A stretch of 64,000 nt of DNA from Phycisphaerae bacterium (GCA_022072085.1 JAJVII010000033.1:43026-107025), one strand, 5' to 3'. Positions 26,325 through 35,100 are shown, counted from the stretch's first letter. The notes: generated by a model not told the origin, from the letters alone. Program-made: numbers and translations.

Positions 26325-26549
26325 CTACATGCGATTGGGGCAGCTTGACGGGTCCATGCCGCAACTGCGGCAGGAGGGCGGGAGGTCGCCGCCGGACGAG
26401 GGGGAAGCGACGGCTGCGCTGAAGACCGAAATCTGCCGCTCGGCCTTCGTGCCGCACTTGGGGCACTTCTGACGGTCGGCGTCGGCGGAGCGCACCAGTT
26501 CCTCGAACGCGTGCCCGCACTTGGGGCAGGTGTATTCGTAAATGGGCAT
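26325..26549 (-). CDS. FmdB-family zinc-ribbon protein
   Basis: A 74-residue protein from the ATG at 26549 (MPIYEYTCPKCGHAFEEL); the open frame continues 20 codons upstream but the MPIYEYTC start is invariant in the family. The zinc ribbon uses CPKC near residue 8 and CPKC near residue 28. A Ser/Gly-rich middle and a second Cys cluster (CRSCGMDPSSC) follow. FmdB proteins are putative regulators, first described near formamidase genes. They bind zinc, but their target is not known. It lies 94 bp downstream of rpmH on the same strand. Confidence 0.88.
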   Translation of the reverse strand: MPIYEYTCPKCGHAFEELVRSADADRQKCPKCGTKAERQISVFSAAVASPSSGGDLPPSCRSCGMDPSSCPNRM

Positions 26550-26643
26550 GGGAGGCCTCCGGGGTCTCGTCCCGCGACGATTCGACCGCAACAGCCGTGG
26601 GGGGCGCAACGCCCAGCCACGGCCCGTCCAGGCGTCGGGTTCC

Positions 26644-26778
26644 CTACGCGACCTGAATCTTCCGCCCGGCGCGACGCTTGCGGTTGATGGTCTTGCGGCC
26701 GTAGGTGTTCTTCATGCGGGCGCGGAAGCCGATGTGCCGCTTGCGACGCCTGTTGCTCTTCTTGTGCGGATAATGCAT
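26644..26778 (-). CDS. rpmH: 50S ribosomal protein bL34
   Basis: A 44-residue ribosomal protein missed by length filters. The reverse complement from the ATG at 26778 reads MHYPHKKSNRRRKRH, then GFRARMKNTYGRKTINRKRR, ending in AGRKIQVA and a TAG at 26644. The GFRARMKTxNGRKVxxxRR core is the bL34 signature. The N-terminus lacks the usual MKRTYQPS and instead starts MHYPHKKS, so it is a diverged form. bL34 is normally next to rnpA and the replication origin; here its neighbours are FmdB and a propeller protein, so the ancestral dnaA-rpmH-rnpA context is lost. Confidence 0.9.
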   Translation of the reverse strand: MHYPHKKSNRRRKRHIGFRARMKNTYGRKTINRKRRAGRKIQVA

Positions 26779-26825
26779 CTGTCACCTCGAAGTCACCCGG
26801 CGGATCGGCCGGGACGCGTTGCCTC

Positions 26826-26861
26826 GGAAAAAATCCCCCGGCTGTCGCCAACCGGGGGACG
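26826..26861 (-). terminator. Rho-independent terminator after the propeller gene
   Basis: On the minus strand, TCCCCCGG and CCGGGGGA form an 8-bp GC stem around a 10-base loop, followed directly by TTTTT. It begins about 35 bp past the stop of the gene at 26896-29520, and separates it from rpmH. Confidence 0.8.
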
Positions 26862-26895
26862 TTTTCAACCCAGTTGCGGAATTCTACCAGATCGC

Positions 26896-29520
26896 CTACG
26901 GTTTGACAACCTCCACGGCGGCCGACGCCACGTTGCCCGCGGCGTCGGTGATCGCCAGGATCACCAGGTGCGGGCCGGAGGCGAGCTTGGCCAGATCGGC
27001 CTCGGCGCTGATTGACTCCTTCTGCTCGTCCCAGACCCCGTCGGCAGGCTGCACGACCTGGCCGCTGGAATCGCTGTCGATGCGAATTTCGCCCGAAGCC
27101 AGGTGGCTGAGGGCGTCCACCGCGTCGGCCGAGACCAGGACCTTGCCGCCCTTGACGACGGCCTTGAAGTTCTGGATGTCCGGCGCGGTGTTGTCGACGA
27201 CGAACAGGTCCGTCGTGCGGGCGTCGGTCAGGGCCGAAGCGGTCGGATTGCCCGGCGCGTCGGTCGCAACCACCTTGGCGCGGTAGCGGCCGTCCGGCAC
27301 GCCGCGGGTCACCCAGCGGAACTTGTTGTCGCCGCGGATCGGCTGGTTGGCCGTCAGCGGAATCCATGCCTGCGTGCCTTCGCGCTGGACATAAACGTTG
27401 AACTCCAGCGGGTCGCCGTTGGGGTCAGCCGCCTGCCACATCAGCATCGCGAATCCGCCGGCCGGTCCCTCGCCGCCGCCCCCGGCGCCGGGGCCGGAGG
27501 GGCCGCTGCCGCGGCGTGACGGGCCGGACCCGTCCTCGTCGCCGCCGGCCCCGCCGATCATGCCGGGCACGATGGCTCTGACGGACGCGATCTTGGGCGC
27601 CTGGTTGGCGTTGGCGTAGGCCAGCGTGACGGCTCGCACCACCGGTGACGCATCGTTCTTCTTGCTGCTACGCAGCAGGCGATACTGGAGAACCCGGGCC
27701 GGCGGCGAGCTGATCGGCAGGGCGTCGGACGCGGCTGCCGGCTCGCTCCACGCGCTCCACAGCTTGTCGTCCGGCTCCGCCAGGTTGCCGCTGCGGGTCT
27801 GGACCGTCACGGCCGTGCCGTCCGGCGTGTCGCTGGTCTGCCGGATGATACCCCACTGCGACACCTGCTTGGCGTCGATCACGCTGCTGGTGAATTGACC
27901 GGTCGGCGAGTAGCCCGGGTCGATCCGGGCGATCATCGCCTCGTTGGCTGTGCCGACCATGATGCTCCCGTCAGCCGACCGCACCATGCTCAGGACCTGC
28001 TTGACGTTGTCCAGCCGGGCCAGCGTGTAGACCTCCTCGGTCCCCGGCGAGACTGCCAGCACGCGGCCGTCCGTGCCGGTGCCCAGCACCAGCCGCCCGC
28101 CGTCGAAGACCATGCTCAGCAGCATGGTCTTCTGGCGGATGATTTCGGTCGCGAAGCCCTGGGCGTCGATGCGATAGACGGCATTGCCGCCGGACGAGCC
28201 CGGCCCGCCCCCGCCTTCGCTGCCGCCCATCCGCTCGCGCATCCGGGCGGCCTCTTCCGGCGAAGAGCCGGCCTTGGGCTGGGCCTCCTGGCCTTCCTCC
28301 TCGGGCTGACTGGTCGGGGCAGCCCCTTCTTCATGGTCCGGGACGGCCTGGGCCGACTGCTGCGGGGCGCTGGGCGCCGGCATGGCCTCGACGTCGCTGT
28401 CCTGGTCGGCCTCATCGTCCATCGGCAGGGCCGGACGGGCCCCGACGGCGACCATTACCCCGCGAGCCCGCCGGGTGTAGCCGCTCTCGGCCTGGCGATC
28501 GGCGGGCATCTCGACGGCCTGGTCGTGCACGACCACGCCGCGCTGCTGGAGCGAGGCGGTCGCGTCGCGGGCCGGCGCCGGCGTGGCCTTGGACGATTCG
28601 GGCGCGGTGGTCGGCTGCTTGGACGACCCGTTGCCCGGGGCGGTGGTCGGATGCTCCTTGGCCGGGTGGCCCTCGACGGCGCCGGGGCTGGCTTCACCGC
28701 CGATGCCCTGCCGCGGGTCTGAGGTCGAGGCGTAGACGTTGCCGTCGGACCCGACGACCAGGGCGGCGATCTCGGCCTCGGGGGCGTCGAAGAGCAGGAA
28801 CGTCCGCCGGGCTTCCAGGTCGTAGCGGAAGACCAGCCCGTCAGTGTCGGTGCCGAAGTAGACGGTCTTGTCGTTGGCGACGGCGACCGTCAGCACGTTC
28901 TTCTGCTTGTTCTTTTCAGGAGCGTAAAGCACCTCGCCCTCGACGGGCTTGTCGCCGGGGGTCAGCAGGAGCAGTTCGGCCTTGGGGCCGGTGCCCGCGA
29001 CCAGTCGGCCGTCGCTGAGGGCGCCGATGGACCAGACGTAGGCAAGGTCCTTGCGCTTGAGGACGAGCTTGGCGACGCCCTTCTCGGTGACCTGGAGAAT
29101 CTGCCCGTCGCCGCCGCCGGTGCCGACGTACAGCTCGTCATGCGGGCCGACGGCCAGGCTCAGCAGCGTCTTGCCGCCGACCTGGTAGTAGAGTTCGGGC
29201 TCGGCCTGCCCGGGGGCGATGCGGAACAGCTTGCCGGCCGGGGCGGTGGCGGCGTAGATGACTCCCTTGCTGTCGGCGGCAACGGCATTGACGAAGACGA
29301 CCTCTTTGTCGCCCTTGAGCAGGACCTTGACCTTGTGGGCCAGGCTAAGCTGCCCGCGGTTGTTCACCACGGCGTTTTCGAACTTGCCCTGCTCGAAGTC
29401 CTTGGAAGAATCCTGCTGCACGTTGGTGGTCTGGACGGCCCAGGCAGCCGAGACCAGGATCGCCGCCAGCAGTCCGGTCGCCGCGGTCTTGCGCATCAAT
29501 CCTTTCATGCCCGTCTCCAT
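26896..29520 (-). CDS. Large secreted beta-propeller protein with C-terminal Ig-like domains
   Basis: An 874-residue exported protein (or 870 from the internal ATG MKGLMRK). After a signal peptide (to about residue 28) come propeller blades with the repeated pattern of xxVYxATxxxGxIxxI (VAADSKGVIYAATAPAGKLFRI, LTVAVANDKTVYFGTDTDGLVFRYD, SMVFDGGRLVLGTGTDGRVLAV). The propeller is interrupted by about 160 low-complexity residues (about 275-435, rich in Pro, Ser, Glu and Gly), then continues. Two Ig/fibronectin-like domains close the protein (FAMLMWQAADPNGDPLEFNVYV; ADLAKLASGPHLVILAITDAAGNVAS). It ends at a strong terminator. A polymer- or surface-binding role is likely but not shown. Confidence 0.7.
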   Translation of the reverse strand: METGMKGLMRKTAATGLLAAILVSAAWAVQTTNVQQDSSKDFEQGKFENAVVNNRGQLSLAHKVKVLLKGDKEVVFVNAVAADSKGVIYAATAPAGKLFRIAPGQAEPELYYQVGGKTLLSLAVGPHDELYVGTGGGDGQILQVTEKGVAKLVLKRKDLAYVWSIGALSDGRLVAGTGPKAELLLLTPGDKPVEGEVLYAPEKNKQKNVLTVAVANDKTVYFGTDTDGLVFRYDLEARRTFLLFDAPEAEIAALVVGSDGNVYASTSDPRQGIGGEASPGAVEGHPAKEHPTTAPGNGSSKQPTTAPESSKATPAPARDATASLQQRGVVVHDQAVEMPADRQAESGYTRRARGVMVAVGARPALPMDDEADQDSDVEAMPAPSAPQQSAQAVPDHEEGAAPTSQPEEEGQEAQPKAGSSPEEAARMRERMGGSEGGGGPGSSGGNAVYRIDAQGFATEIIRQKTMLLSMVFDGGRLVLGTGTDGRVLAVSPGTEEVYTLARLDNVKQVLSMVRSADGSIMVGTANEAMIARIDPGYSPTGQFTSSVIDAKQVSQWGIIRQTSDTPDGTAVTVQTRSGNLAEPDDKLWSAWSEPAAASDALPISSPPARVLQYRLLRSSKKNDASPVVRAVTLAYANANQAPKIASVRAIVPGMIGGAGGDEDGSGPSRRGSGPSGPGAGGGGEGPAGGFAMLMWQAADPNGDPLEFNVYVQREGTQAWIPLTANQPIRGDNKFRWVTRGVPDGRYRAKVVATDAPGNPTASALTDARTTDLFVVDNTAPDIQNFKAVVKGGKVLVSADAVDALSHLASGEIRIDSDSSGQVVQPADGVWDEQKESISAEADLAKLASGPHLVILAITDAAGNVASAAVEVVKP

Positions 29521-29597
29521 CTGAGGTTGATTTTCAAGCGTTCGATTTCAGGTTGAAGTCCATGCCCGCCGCCGCACATTCCCGCGCCGGCGTCGGA

Positions 29598-31520
29598 TTA
29601 CAGGCGCTTGTCCTTGTCGCGGTCCACGGTGATCTGGAAGGCCGTCGAGCCCATCACCGGCATGCCCATCGATTCGGGCCAGACGCGGTCCTTCTGGAAC
29701 GGCATCAAGTCGTAGCGGCCGGCCTGCTGGAGCATCAGCACGCGGCTGCCGGGCAGCTCGGGGAACCGCTGGTCCCTGCTGACCAGCCCGCCCTCGGGCA
29801 GCGTGAGCACGACGTAATAGGTGTCGTTCTGCGGCTGGGCCATCTCCGTGAACGTCGCCAGCATCTCGGTCATGTTCTCGGGCCGGAACAGCCGCGGATT
29901 GTGCGACATGACCAGGTCGCCGTAATCCTCGGCATCCAGCAGCATCAGCCGATAGCTGCCGTCGGGCAGGTCCGCGGGCAGCTTGACGCGGAGCGTCCGC
30001 TCCACCTTCGGCTTGCGGTAGCGCCGCATCGTCAGGTAGATCACGGCGTCCTCGCCCGGGGCCAGGGTGGAGTTTTCCAGACGGGCCCGCTCCAGGCCGC
30101 CGGAGCGGTCCTCGTTGACCACCTCGACGTCCAGGTCGATCGACTCGACCAGCCCCTTGCCCCACATGTTGTTGAGCATGGCGTCGATGGGCATGGCCAC
30201 CTTGTAGGCGGCCTCGTAGGCCGAGGTCGTCACGCCCTTGAACCGGTAAGGCTCGAACCCCTTGAAGCGGATCGTTCCGGAGTAGTAGAGCGTCTGGTCC
30301 CGCGGCTCGCCGTGGTCGGCCGTCACGCTCGAATAGAGCGCCAGCATCGCCATCCGCGGCGAGAAGTACCACTCGTCGGCGATCTTGTAGTGATAGGTCT
30401 TTTCGTCGCCGGTCCAGCTCCTGACCTTCACAGTCACCGGGCTCATGTAGGGCACCTGCTCCTTGACGCCCAGGATCGAGAACGACTCGTCGCGGCGGAC
30501 CGCCCCGACGACCGGACCGGCCGACCCCATCTTGAAGCTCGAATCGTACGACGAGATGAACGTGTGCACGATGCCCGTCGCCATCGGCAGGTTCACCGGG
30601 CCCTCGCCGAACATCGGATGGCCGAACGCCAGCACCCGGTCGCCGACCACCGCGGTCACCGTGCCCAGCGCCGAGATGTCCATATCGCCGCTCATCAGCG
30701 GGATGGTGATCGTCGTGCCGGCTGCCAGCTTCGCGTCGGCCATCCGCGGGTCCTCGCCGGACGCCCCGCCGCTGCGCACCGCGACAAAGCCGCTGCCGGA
30801 CAGCTTCTGACGCAGCAGGGCCATCGCCTGCTCCGACCCGCCGCTGACCATCAGCGGGGTCGCCAGCGGGCGCAGCCGCGGCGGTTCGCCCGCCAGGCCC
30901 GAGGCCGCGCGGACCTCGCCGGACCCGGCGTCGCGTCGCGGGGCCAGCCGGTCCGGCTTGCGCCCATCGACCAGCCACGCCGGCCGGCGGGCCGAAGAAG
31001 CCACCGCGCCCTGGGGCAGGATTTCCTGTTTGTCCGGCGGGACCTCCTGGTGCATGCCGCTGTTGCGGAGCATCTGGGCGATCGGCTGCACGCCGCCGAC
31101 GGCCTCCTTGGAGAAACTCCAGCCGTACGCGACCGCGCCGATCAGCTTGCCGTTGATGTAGACCGGCGAGCCGGACATGCCCGCGACGATGCCGGAGACG
31201 TCCAGGTTGTGGCCGGCGCACTTGACCAGGATCACGTCCGACTGCGGATCCCAGTTGCGTACGACCGAGAGGACTTCGACGTCGAACCGCTCGGGGTGGG
31301 CGCCGGCGAAGACCGTCAGCCCATAGCCCTTCATGCCGGGTCGCAACTGGTCGACGGTCATGATCTGGTCGGCGATCTGGTCGGCCGGTATCGTCCCCGG
31401 CAGCGCCCCCGGCCCAGAGGCGGCCGGGGCAGCCGGTTGCTGGCAGCCGGTCGCCGCCAGGGCCAGGGCAAGGATAAGCAGGATCAACAGGCCCCCTCGC
31501 GTCGATCGTCTTGGCATCAT
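29598..31520 (-). CDS. SpoIVB-type serine peptidase (S55) lipoprotein
   Basis: A 640-residue putative peptidase. The N-terminus has a lipobox (LAATGC, Cys26), so it is anchored in a membrane. The peptidase region starts with IMTVDQLRPGMKGYGLTVFAG and contains the nucleophile loop GMSGSPVYINGKLIGAVAYGW (Ser117, followed by the conserved GKLIGAV), as in the SpoIVB/S55 family that cleaves signalling partners across the membrane. A long C-terminal region (about 250-640) is beta-rich and is not part of classical SpoIVB. No sporulation genes are near. Family members in non-sporulating bacteria are known but their substrates are not. It is a single gene. The ATG pair at 31520 and 31517 gives two adjacent start options. 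Confidence 0.8.
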   Translation of the reverse strand: MMPRRSTRGGLLILLILALALAATGCQQPAAPAASGPGALPGTIPADQIADQIMTVDQLRPGMKGYGLTVFAGAHPERFDVEVLSVVRNWDPQSDVILVKCAGHNLDVSGIVAGMSGSPVYINGKLIGAVAYGWSFSKEAVGGVQPIAQMLRNSGMHQEVPPDKQEILPQGAVASSARRPAWLVDGRKPDRLAPRRDAGSGEVRAASGLAGEPPRLRPLATPLMVSGGSEQAMALLRQKLSGSGFVAVRSGGASGEDPRMADAKLAAGTTITIPLMSGDMDISALGTVTAVVGDRVLAFGHPMFGEGPVNLPMATGIVHTFISSYDSSFKMGSAGPVVGAVRRDESFSILGVKEQVPYMSPVTVKVRSWTGDEKTYHYKIADEWYFSPRMAMLALYSSVTADHGEPRDQTLYYSGTIRFKGFEPYRFKGVTTSAYEAAYKVAMPIDAMLNNMWGKGLVESIDLDVEVVNEDRSGGLERARLENSTLAPGEDAVIYLTMRRYRKPKVERTLRVKLPADLPDGSYRLMLLDAEDYGDLVMSHNPRLFRPENMTEMLATFTEMAQPQNDTYYVVLTLPEGGLVSRDQRFPELPGSRVLMLQQAGRYDLMPFQKDRVWPESMGMPVMGSTAFQITVDRDKDKRL

Positions 31521-31642
31521 TTCAATCTCGCAGTGGAGAAGAACATAAGGGTTCCCGGCGGACCACCCGAATGGAGGTCAATCTTATTCTGCCCATTACA
31601 GACCAGTCAATCGCAATTCACGTCCGAACGAAACGCAGCCGT

Positions 31643-31759
31643 AGGCGGAACACGGATTGCACGGATTGACATGGATTATACAGAAGACACGATTGTTCAA
31701 AGGCCTCTTCTCCCGCCCTTCTTCTCTCGGTGGAATCCGTCCTGCCTGTGCAATCCGTG
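31643..31759. repeat. Intergenic inverted repeat, CGGATTGCA family
   Basis: CACGGATTGCA (31651-31661) and its complement TGCAATCCGTG (31749-31759) flank about 85 bp. The left arm, extended to AGGCGGAACACGGATTGCA (31643-31661), recurs exactly in opposite orientation at 39169-39187. The whole 31521-31935 gap holds no gene I can support; otherwise it holds only the likely promoter of rnc. Confidence 0.75.
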
Positions 31760-31935
31760 CTCCTCCCGTTTCCCCAGCCCGTCGGTCGCGGTTCGCTCTG
31801 CTTCTTTGACAAACTCCCCGCTGGGCCGTATATTGCTGTTGGAACAAGAATTGGCCCAGATGGCCGTCCGCGAAAGCCGTCGCTGCGCCCCTGACGCAGA
31901 CGGTTTCCGCCGTCGGCCCATGAGGCGAAACGCAC

Positions 31936-32691
31936 ATGAGCGAAACATCGACGGCCGGTCCGCTGCCGGGAGGTCCATTCCAGATCGCCCAGGCGGAACT
32001 GGAAGACTGCCAGCAGGCCATCGGCTACCGGTTCAAGACCCCGGACCATCTGGCCGCCGCCCTGATCCACTCGTCGGTAGCCAACTCCCGACTCGAGAGC
32101 AACGAGCGGATGGAGTTCCTCGGCGACGCCGTGCTGGGGCTGGTCATCTGCGAGGCCCTCTACCAGCGATTCCCTGACTACCTCGAAGGCGAACTGACCA
32201 AGCTCAAGAGCCTGCTGGTCAGCCGAAAGACCTGCGCCCAGGTGGCCGAGGAACTTCGACTGGCTGATTTCCTCGTGCTGGGCAAAGGGATGCACGGGCG
32301 GGCCCACCTGCCACGGTCGCTGCCGGCAGCCGGGCTGGAGGCGCTGATCGCAGCCGTCTACGCCGACGGCGGGCTGGAGGCGGCGCGGGAGTTCATCCTG
32401 GCCAGTTTCGCCCCGGCCATCGAGGAGGCCATCGCCTCCACGCACCTGCGCAACTACAAGAGCGTGCTTCAGCAGTTTGCCCAGCACCTGTTCGAGCGGG
32501 CGCCGGTCTACGACGTGCTTGACGAGAAGGGCCCGGACCACGCCAAGTGCTTCGAGGTCTCCGTGCGGATCGGCGAGCGGCGGTTCGGCTCAGCCTGGGG
32601 CCCGAGCAAGAAGGAGGCCGAGCAGGCCGCCGCCAAGCTCGCCCTGCACGAACTGAGCAACGAGCACGACGACCCCCTCCTGAAGGTGTAG
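31936..32691 (+). CDS. rnc: Ribonuclease III
   Basis: Cleaves double-stranded RNA in rRNA and mRNA maturation. The 251-residue product has the N-terminal endonuclease domain and a C-terminal double-stranded-RNA-binding domain (about 168-243, ending KKEAEQAAAKLALHEL). The signature NERMEFLGDAVLGL (56-69) carries the catalytic Glu60 and Asp64. At the second metal motif, normally DxxEA, the sequence is AAGLEALIAAVYADGG: the Glu is present but the residue three before it is Ala, not Asp (codon GCA at 32336-32338). A missing metal ligand may weaken catalysis or be tolerated in this lineage. It stands alone between two repeat-filled gaps. Confidence 0.93.
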   Translation: MSETSTAGPLPGGPFQIAQAELEDCQQAIGYRFKTPDHLAAALIHSSVANSRLESNERMEFLGDAVLGLVICEALYQRFPDYLEGELTKLKSLLVSRKTCAQVAEELRLADFLVLGKGMHGRAHLPRSLPAAGLEALIAAVYADGGLEAAREFILASFAPAIEEAIASTHLRNYKSVLQQFAQHLFERAPVYDVLDEKGPDHAKCFEVSVRIGERRFGSAWGPSKKEAEQAAAKLALHELSNEHDDPLLKV

Positions 32692-32771
32692 CGCCCCCCA
32701 TTCGGTTTCCGCGAGGCAAATGCGCCCCGTCGCGATTGCTGACGCTCGCGGCTACTGAATCCTGTAGAAGC

Positions 32772-32897
32772 AATCTTCACCACAGAGAACACAGAGAGCA
32801 CAGAGTCGGGAGTGTCAAAAAAATCTTGATTTCAGGCATTTCTTGACGCTTCTGACCTCCTCTGTGATCTCGGTGTCCTCTGTGGTGAATGAAGATT
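32772..32897. repeat. Intergenic inverted repeat, CACAGAG family
   Basis: AATCTTCACCACAGAG (32772-32787) and, at the other end, CTCTGTGGTGAATGAAGATT (32878-32897) are inverted copies differing by four extra bases. The left arm continues with CACAGAG units spaced 9 bp apart. The unit fills most of the gap between rnc and the YbaK-type gene (32692-32994), which holds no gene I can see. Confidence 0.8.
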
Positions 32898-32994
32898 TCT
32901 TTTGCAGGCCTCAATAGCCGCGACCGTAAGGGAGCGCGCCGATCCCTCCAAGTCAAACGGCCCCAGGCCCTGCGAGCCCCCCGCGTCGCTCCGC

Positions 32995-33453
32995 CTACAC
33001 GTGCCGGGCGAATCGGGCGATCCGCGGCTGCTCGATCCTCTCGTAATCCGACCAGCTCATCGTCACCGTCTCGGTGTGCGTGCCGGCGCGGAACGTGATG
33101 TGCTCGCGACCGGCAAGCGACTCGTCCACGTAAGTCCACAGGCCGTACTGCGAACCGAACGGCGGCTCGGCGCCGACTTCGCAGTCGCGGAACAGGTCGC
33201 CCAGTTCCTCCTCGTGAGCCAGGCGGACCTCGCTTTCGAGAATCTCGCGGGCGCGGGAGAGGTCCACGCGGTAGCAGGCCGGGCAGACGAACATCACGTG
33301 CGACTCGTCGGGGAGGGTCAGGATCACCGGCTTGGCCAACTCGTCCCCGGGGATGTGCTCGATCTCGGCGACCTCCTGGGCGGTTACGGCCTTGGCGTGG
33401 AGGTCGGTCTGGAACGGGACGTGGTTCCGGGACAGGTAGCGTTTCACGTCCAT
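32995..33453 (-). CDS. YbaK/ProX-type aminoacyl-tRNA deacylase domain protein
   Basis: A 152-residue stand-alone editing-domain protein that probably hydrolyses mischarged aminoacyl-tRNA (Cys-tRNA(Pro) for YbaK, Ala-tRNA(Pro) for ProX-type enzymes). Family features are VPFQTDLHAKAVTAQEVAEIEHIPGDELAKPVIL near the N-terminus (with the Lys of the substrate pocket), then RVDLSRAREILESEVRLAHEEEL, then VGAEPPFGSQYGLWTYVDESL, the last matching the GxxPPFGxxxxxPxxxD pattern. There is no way to tell Cys from Ala specificity here. It is preceded by the CACAGAG repeat and stands alone on the minus strand. Confidence 0.85.
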   Translation of the reverse strand: MDVKRYLSRNHVPFQTDLHAKAVTAQEVAEIEHIPGDELAKPVILTLPDESHVMFVCPACYRVDLSRAREILESEVRLAHEEELGDLFRDCEVGAEPPFGSQYGLWTYVDESLAGREHITFRAGTHTETVTMSWSDYERIEQPRIARFARHV

Positions 33454-33553
33454 GGCTTTCCTCCTCTCCAGGCAAAAAGATGTGGTGTTATCGGGGCCCG
33501 CTACCCAACTCTACCCCGCAAACCGGACCAGGGCAAATGGACCGGAAAGGCGA

Positions 33554-34048
33554 TCAGAACCAGAATTTCAGGTAGTGCATTTTCGGCCAAGCGTTCATTG
33601 CGAACAGCCCCCCGTTGAGCAAGACGAGCAGCCCGGCCAGCATTGACAGGACTGACTTGCGGCGTATTTCCTCGACCACGCCGCCGACCGCGAAGACCGC
33701 CCCAGGGCCCAGCGCCGCTCCCGCCAGGAACCAGGCATTGCAGCAAAGCATGATCGAGTAGACGAATCCGACGGCAAGCAACGCGCCGGCCAGGATCAGC
33801 CGCAGTCGCGGCGTCGATCCGGGCTTGTCACCCTGCGAGCTTTGCTTTTCAGCCCAAGACTTGCTTAAGGAAGCCGTCACCGTGAAGAAGATCAGGTAGA
33901 CGATGAAGGCTTCACCGAGAACACCGCCCAGTTCAACGGCAACAGCCCGCCCCCAGTGTGAGCAGGCGACCCAGCAGACCAATCCCACCAGGCCTGCCGC
34001 GGGCAGGATGAGGCCACAGATCGCCCATCGTCCGAATTCCTTGGCCAT
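33554..34048 (-). CDS. Membrane protein, function unknown
   Basis: A 164-residue membrane protein from the ATG at 34048 (MAKEFGRWAICGLILPAAG); the ATG at 34063 adds five residues and is also possible. Four hydrophobic segments are visible (about 8-32, 42-62, 84-110 and 130-150). A short charged loop after the second (SLSKSWAEKQSSQGDKPG) is probably cytoplasmic. Not recognised. It sits 68 bp from the AEC transporter gene on the same strand. Confidence 0.6.
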   Translation of the reverse strand: MAKEFGRWAICGLILPAAGLVGLVCWVACSHWGRAVAVELGGVLGEAFIVYLIFFTVTASLSKSWAEKQSSQGDKPGSTPRLRLILAGALLAVGFVYSIMLCCNAWFLAGAALGPGAVFAVGGVVEEIRRKSVLSMLAGLLVLLNGGLFAMNAWPKMHYLKFWF

Positions 34049-34116
34049 GCTTGAGGCCCCCACTTTCCGCCGGCAATCCTAAACCCGACATTCGCGGCGG
34101 ATCAACTGGAATCGCA

Positions 34117-35094
34117 TCATCCCAGCAGCCAGACGACTAATGGCAGGACGATCAGCAGGTAGCAGGTCGTGTTGATCACGAAAATGATGCTCGCCAGCCG
34201 GTCGTCCAGGCCGAACATGTTGCTGATGAGCACGGCGTAGATCGCCACGGCCGTCGAGGCCTGCACCAGCACGACCTTGCCGGCGGGGCTCGGCAACGGC
34301 CAGCCCATCGCAGCCATCAGCCAGACCAGGGCGGCGCCGACCGCGGGCAGGAATAGGAACTTGGCCACGCCGATCGCCGCGAACAGCCCGCCGTGCCGAC
34401 CCAGCCCGCCGAAGTGCAGCGTCAGCCCGGTCGTCGCGAACGAGACGAAGACCCCGCCGATGATGAGCCAGCGCAGCACGTGATACTCGCCGACGAATGC
34501 GGGCAGATGATGGCCGGTCAGGTTCAGCGTCAGCCCCACCGCGACGCCGACCAGCGGCAGCGAGCGGATGTCCCAGAAGCTGTTGAGCACGAGCCGCCAG
34601 AGCGGCTGGCCGCCGCCGTGGCCGAAGTGCCGGGCGATCGGATAGAGCACCAGCACCATGCCGAAGTTCCAGTAGATCGTGTACATCGCCGCCAGGCCCA
34701 GCCCCTGCTGGCCGAACAGCAGGTAGTTCACGAACCCGCCCATCGTGAAGCCGAGGTTCGACGCACCACAGGTAAGCACGAACGCCCCGGCCTGCCGGTC
34801 GGGCATCCGCATCAGCCGCGCCAGCAGCAACCCCAGGCCCAGCCCCGCGCCCATGATCGCGAACCCGATGAACGGCAGCGCGATGTACTGGCGGTGAAAC
34901 CGAAGACCCAGGATCGCCAGGAAGGCGATCAGCGTGTAGGGGACCATGACGACGAAGTAGCTCATCCGCCGGGCGGCCCGCTCGCCCAGGCCGGCGCGTC
35001 GGCCGAGATAGCCCATGCTGATCGACCCCACGATCAACGTGAGCATGAACACGACCAGACCGGGTTTGCTCAGGCCCCACAGGTCCATGCGCAT
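34117..35094 (-). CDS. AEC-family (auxin-efflux-carrier-like) membrane transporter
   Basis: A 325-residue integral membrane protein with about ten helices in two inverted halves. The central GASNLGFTMGGFVNYLLFG segment matches the GxxNxGfxGxP-type signature of the AEC/Mem_trans family, and the C-terminal half repeats the pattern around LVQASTAVAIYAVLISNMFGLD. AEC proteins export or import organic anions (malate, malonate, auxin). The substrate here cannot be read. It starts 6 bp after pgi ends and probably shares its transcript. Confidence 0.82.
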   Translation of the reverse strand: MRMDLWGLSKPGLVVFMLTLIVGSISMGYLGRRAGLGERAARRMSYFVVMVPYTLIAFLAILGLRFHRQYIALPFIGFAIMGAGLGLGLLLARLMRMPDRQAGAFVLTCGASNLGFTMGGFVNYLLFGQQGLGLAAMYTIYWNFGMVLVLYPIARHFGHGGGQPLWRLVLNSFWDIRSLPLVGVAVGLTLNLTGHHLPAFVGEYHVLRWLIIGGVFVSFATTGLTLHFGGLGRHGGLFAAIGVAKFLFLPAVGAALVWLMAAMGWPLPSPAGKVVLVQASTAVAIYAVLISNMFGLDDRLASIIFVINTTCYLLIVLPLVVWLLG

Positions 35095-35100
35095 TCACCG

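Noticed and set aside
32772..32897. CRISPR-like array
   Set aside because: CACAGAG units are 9 bp apart and imperfect, with no spacers of regular length and no cas genes.
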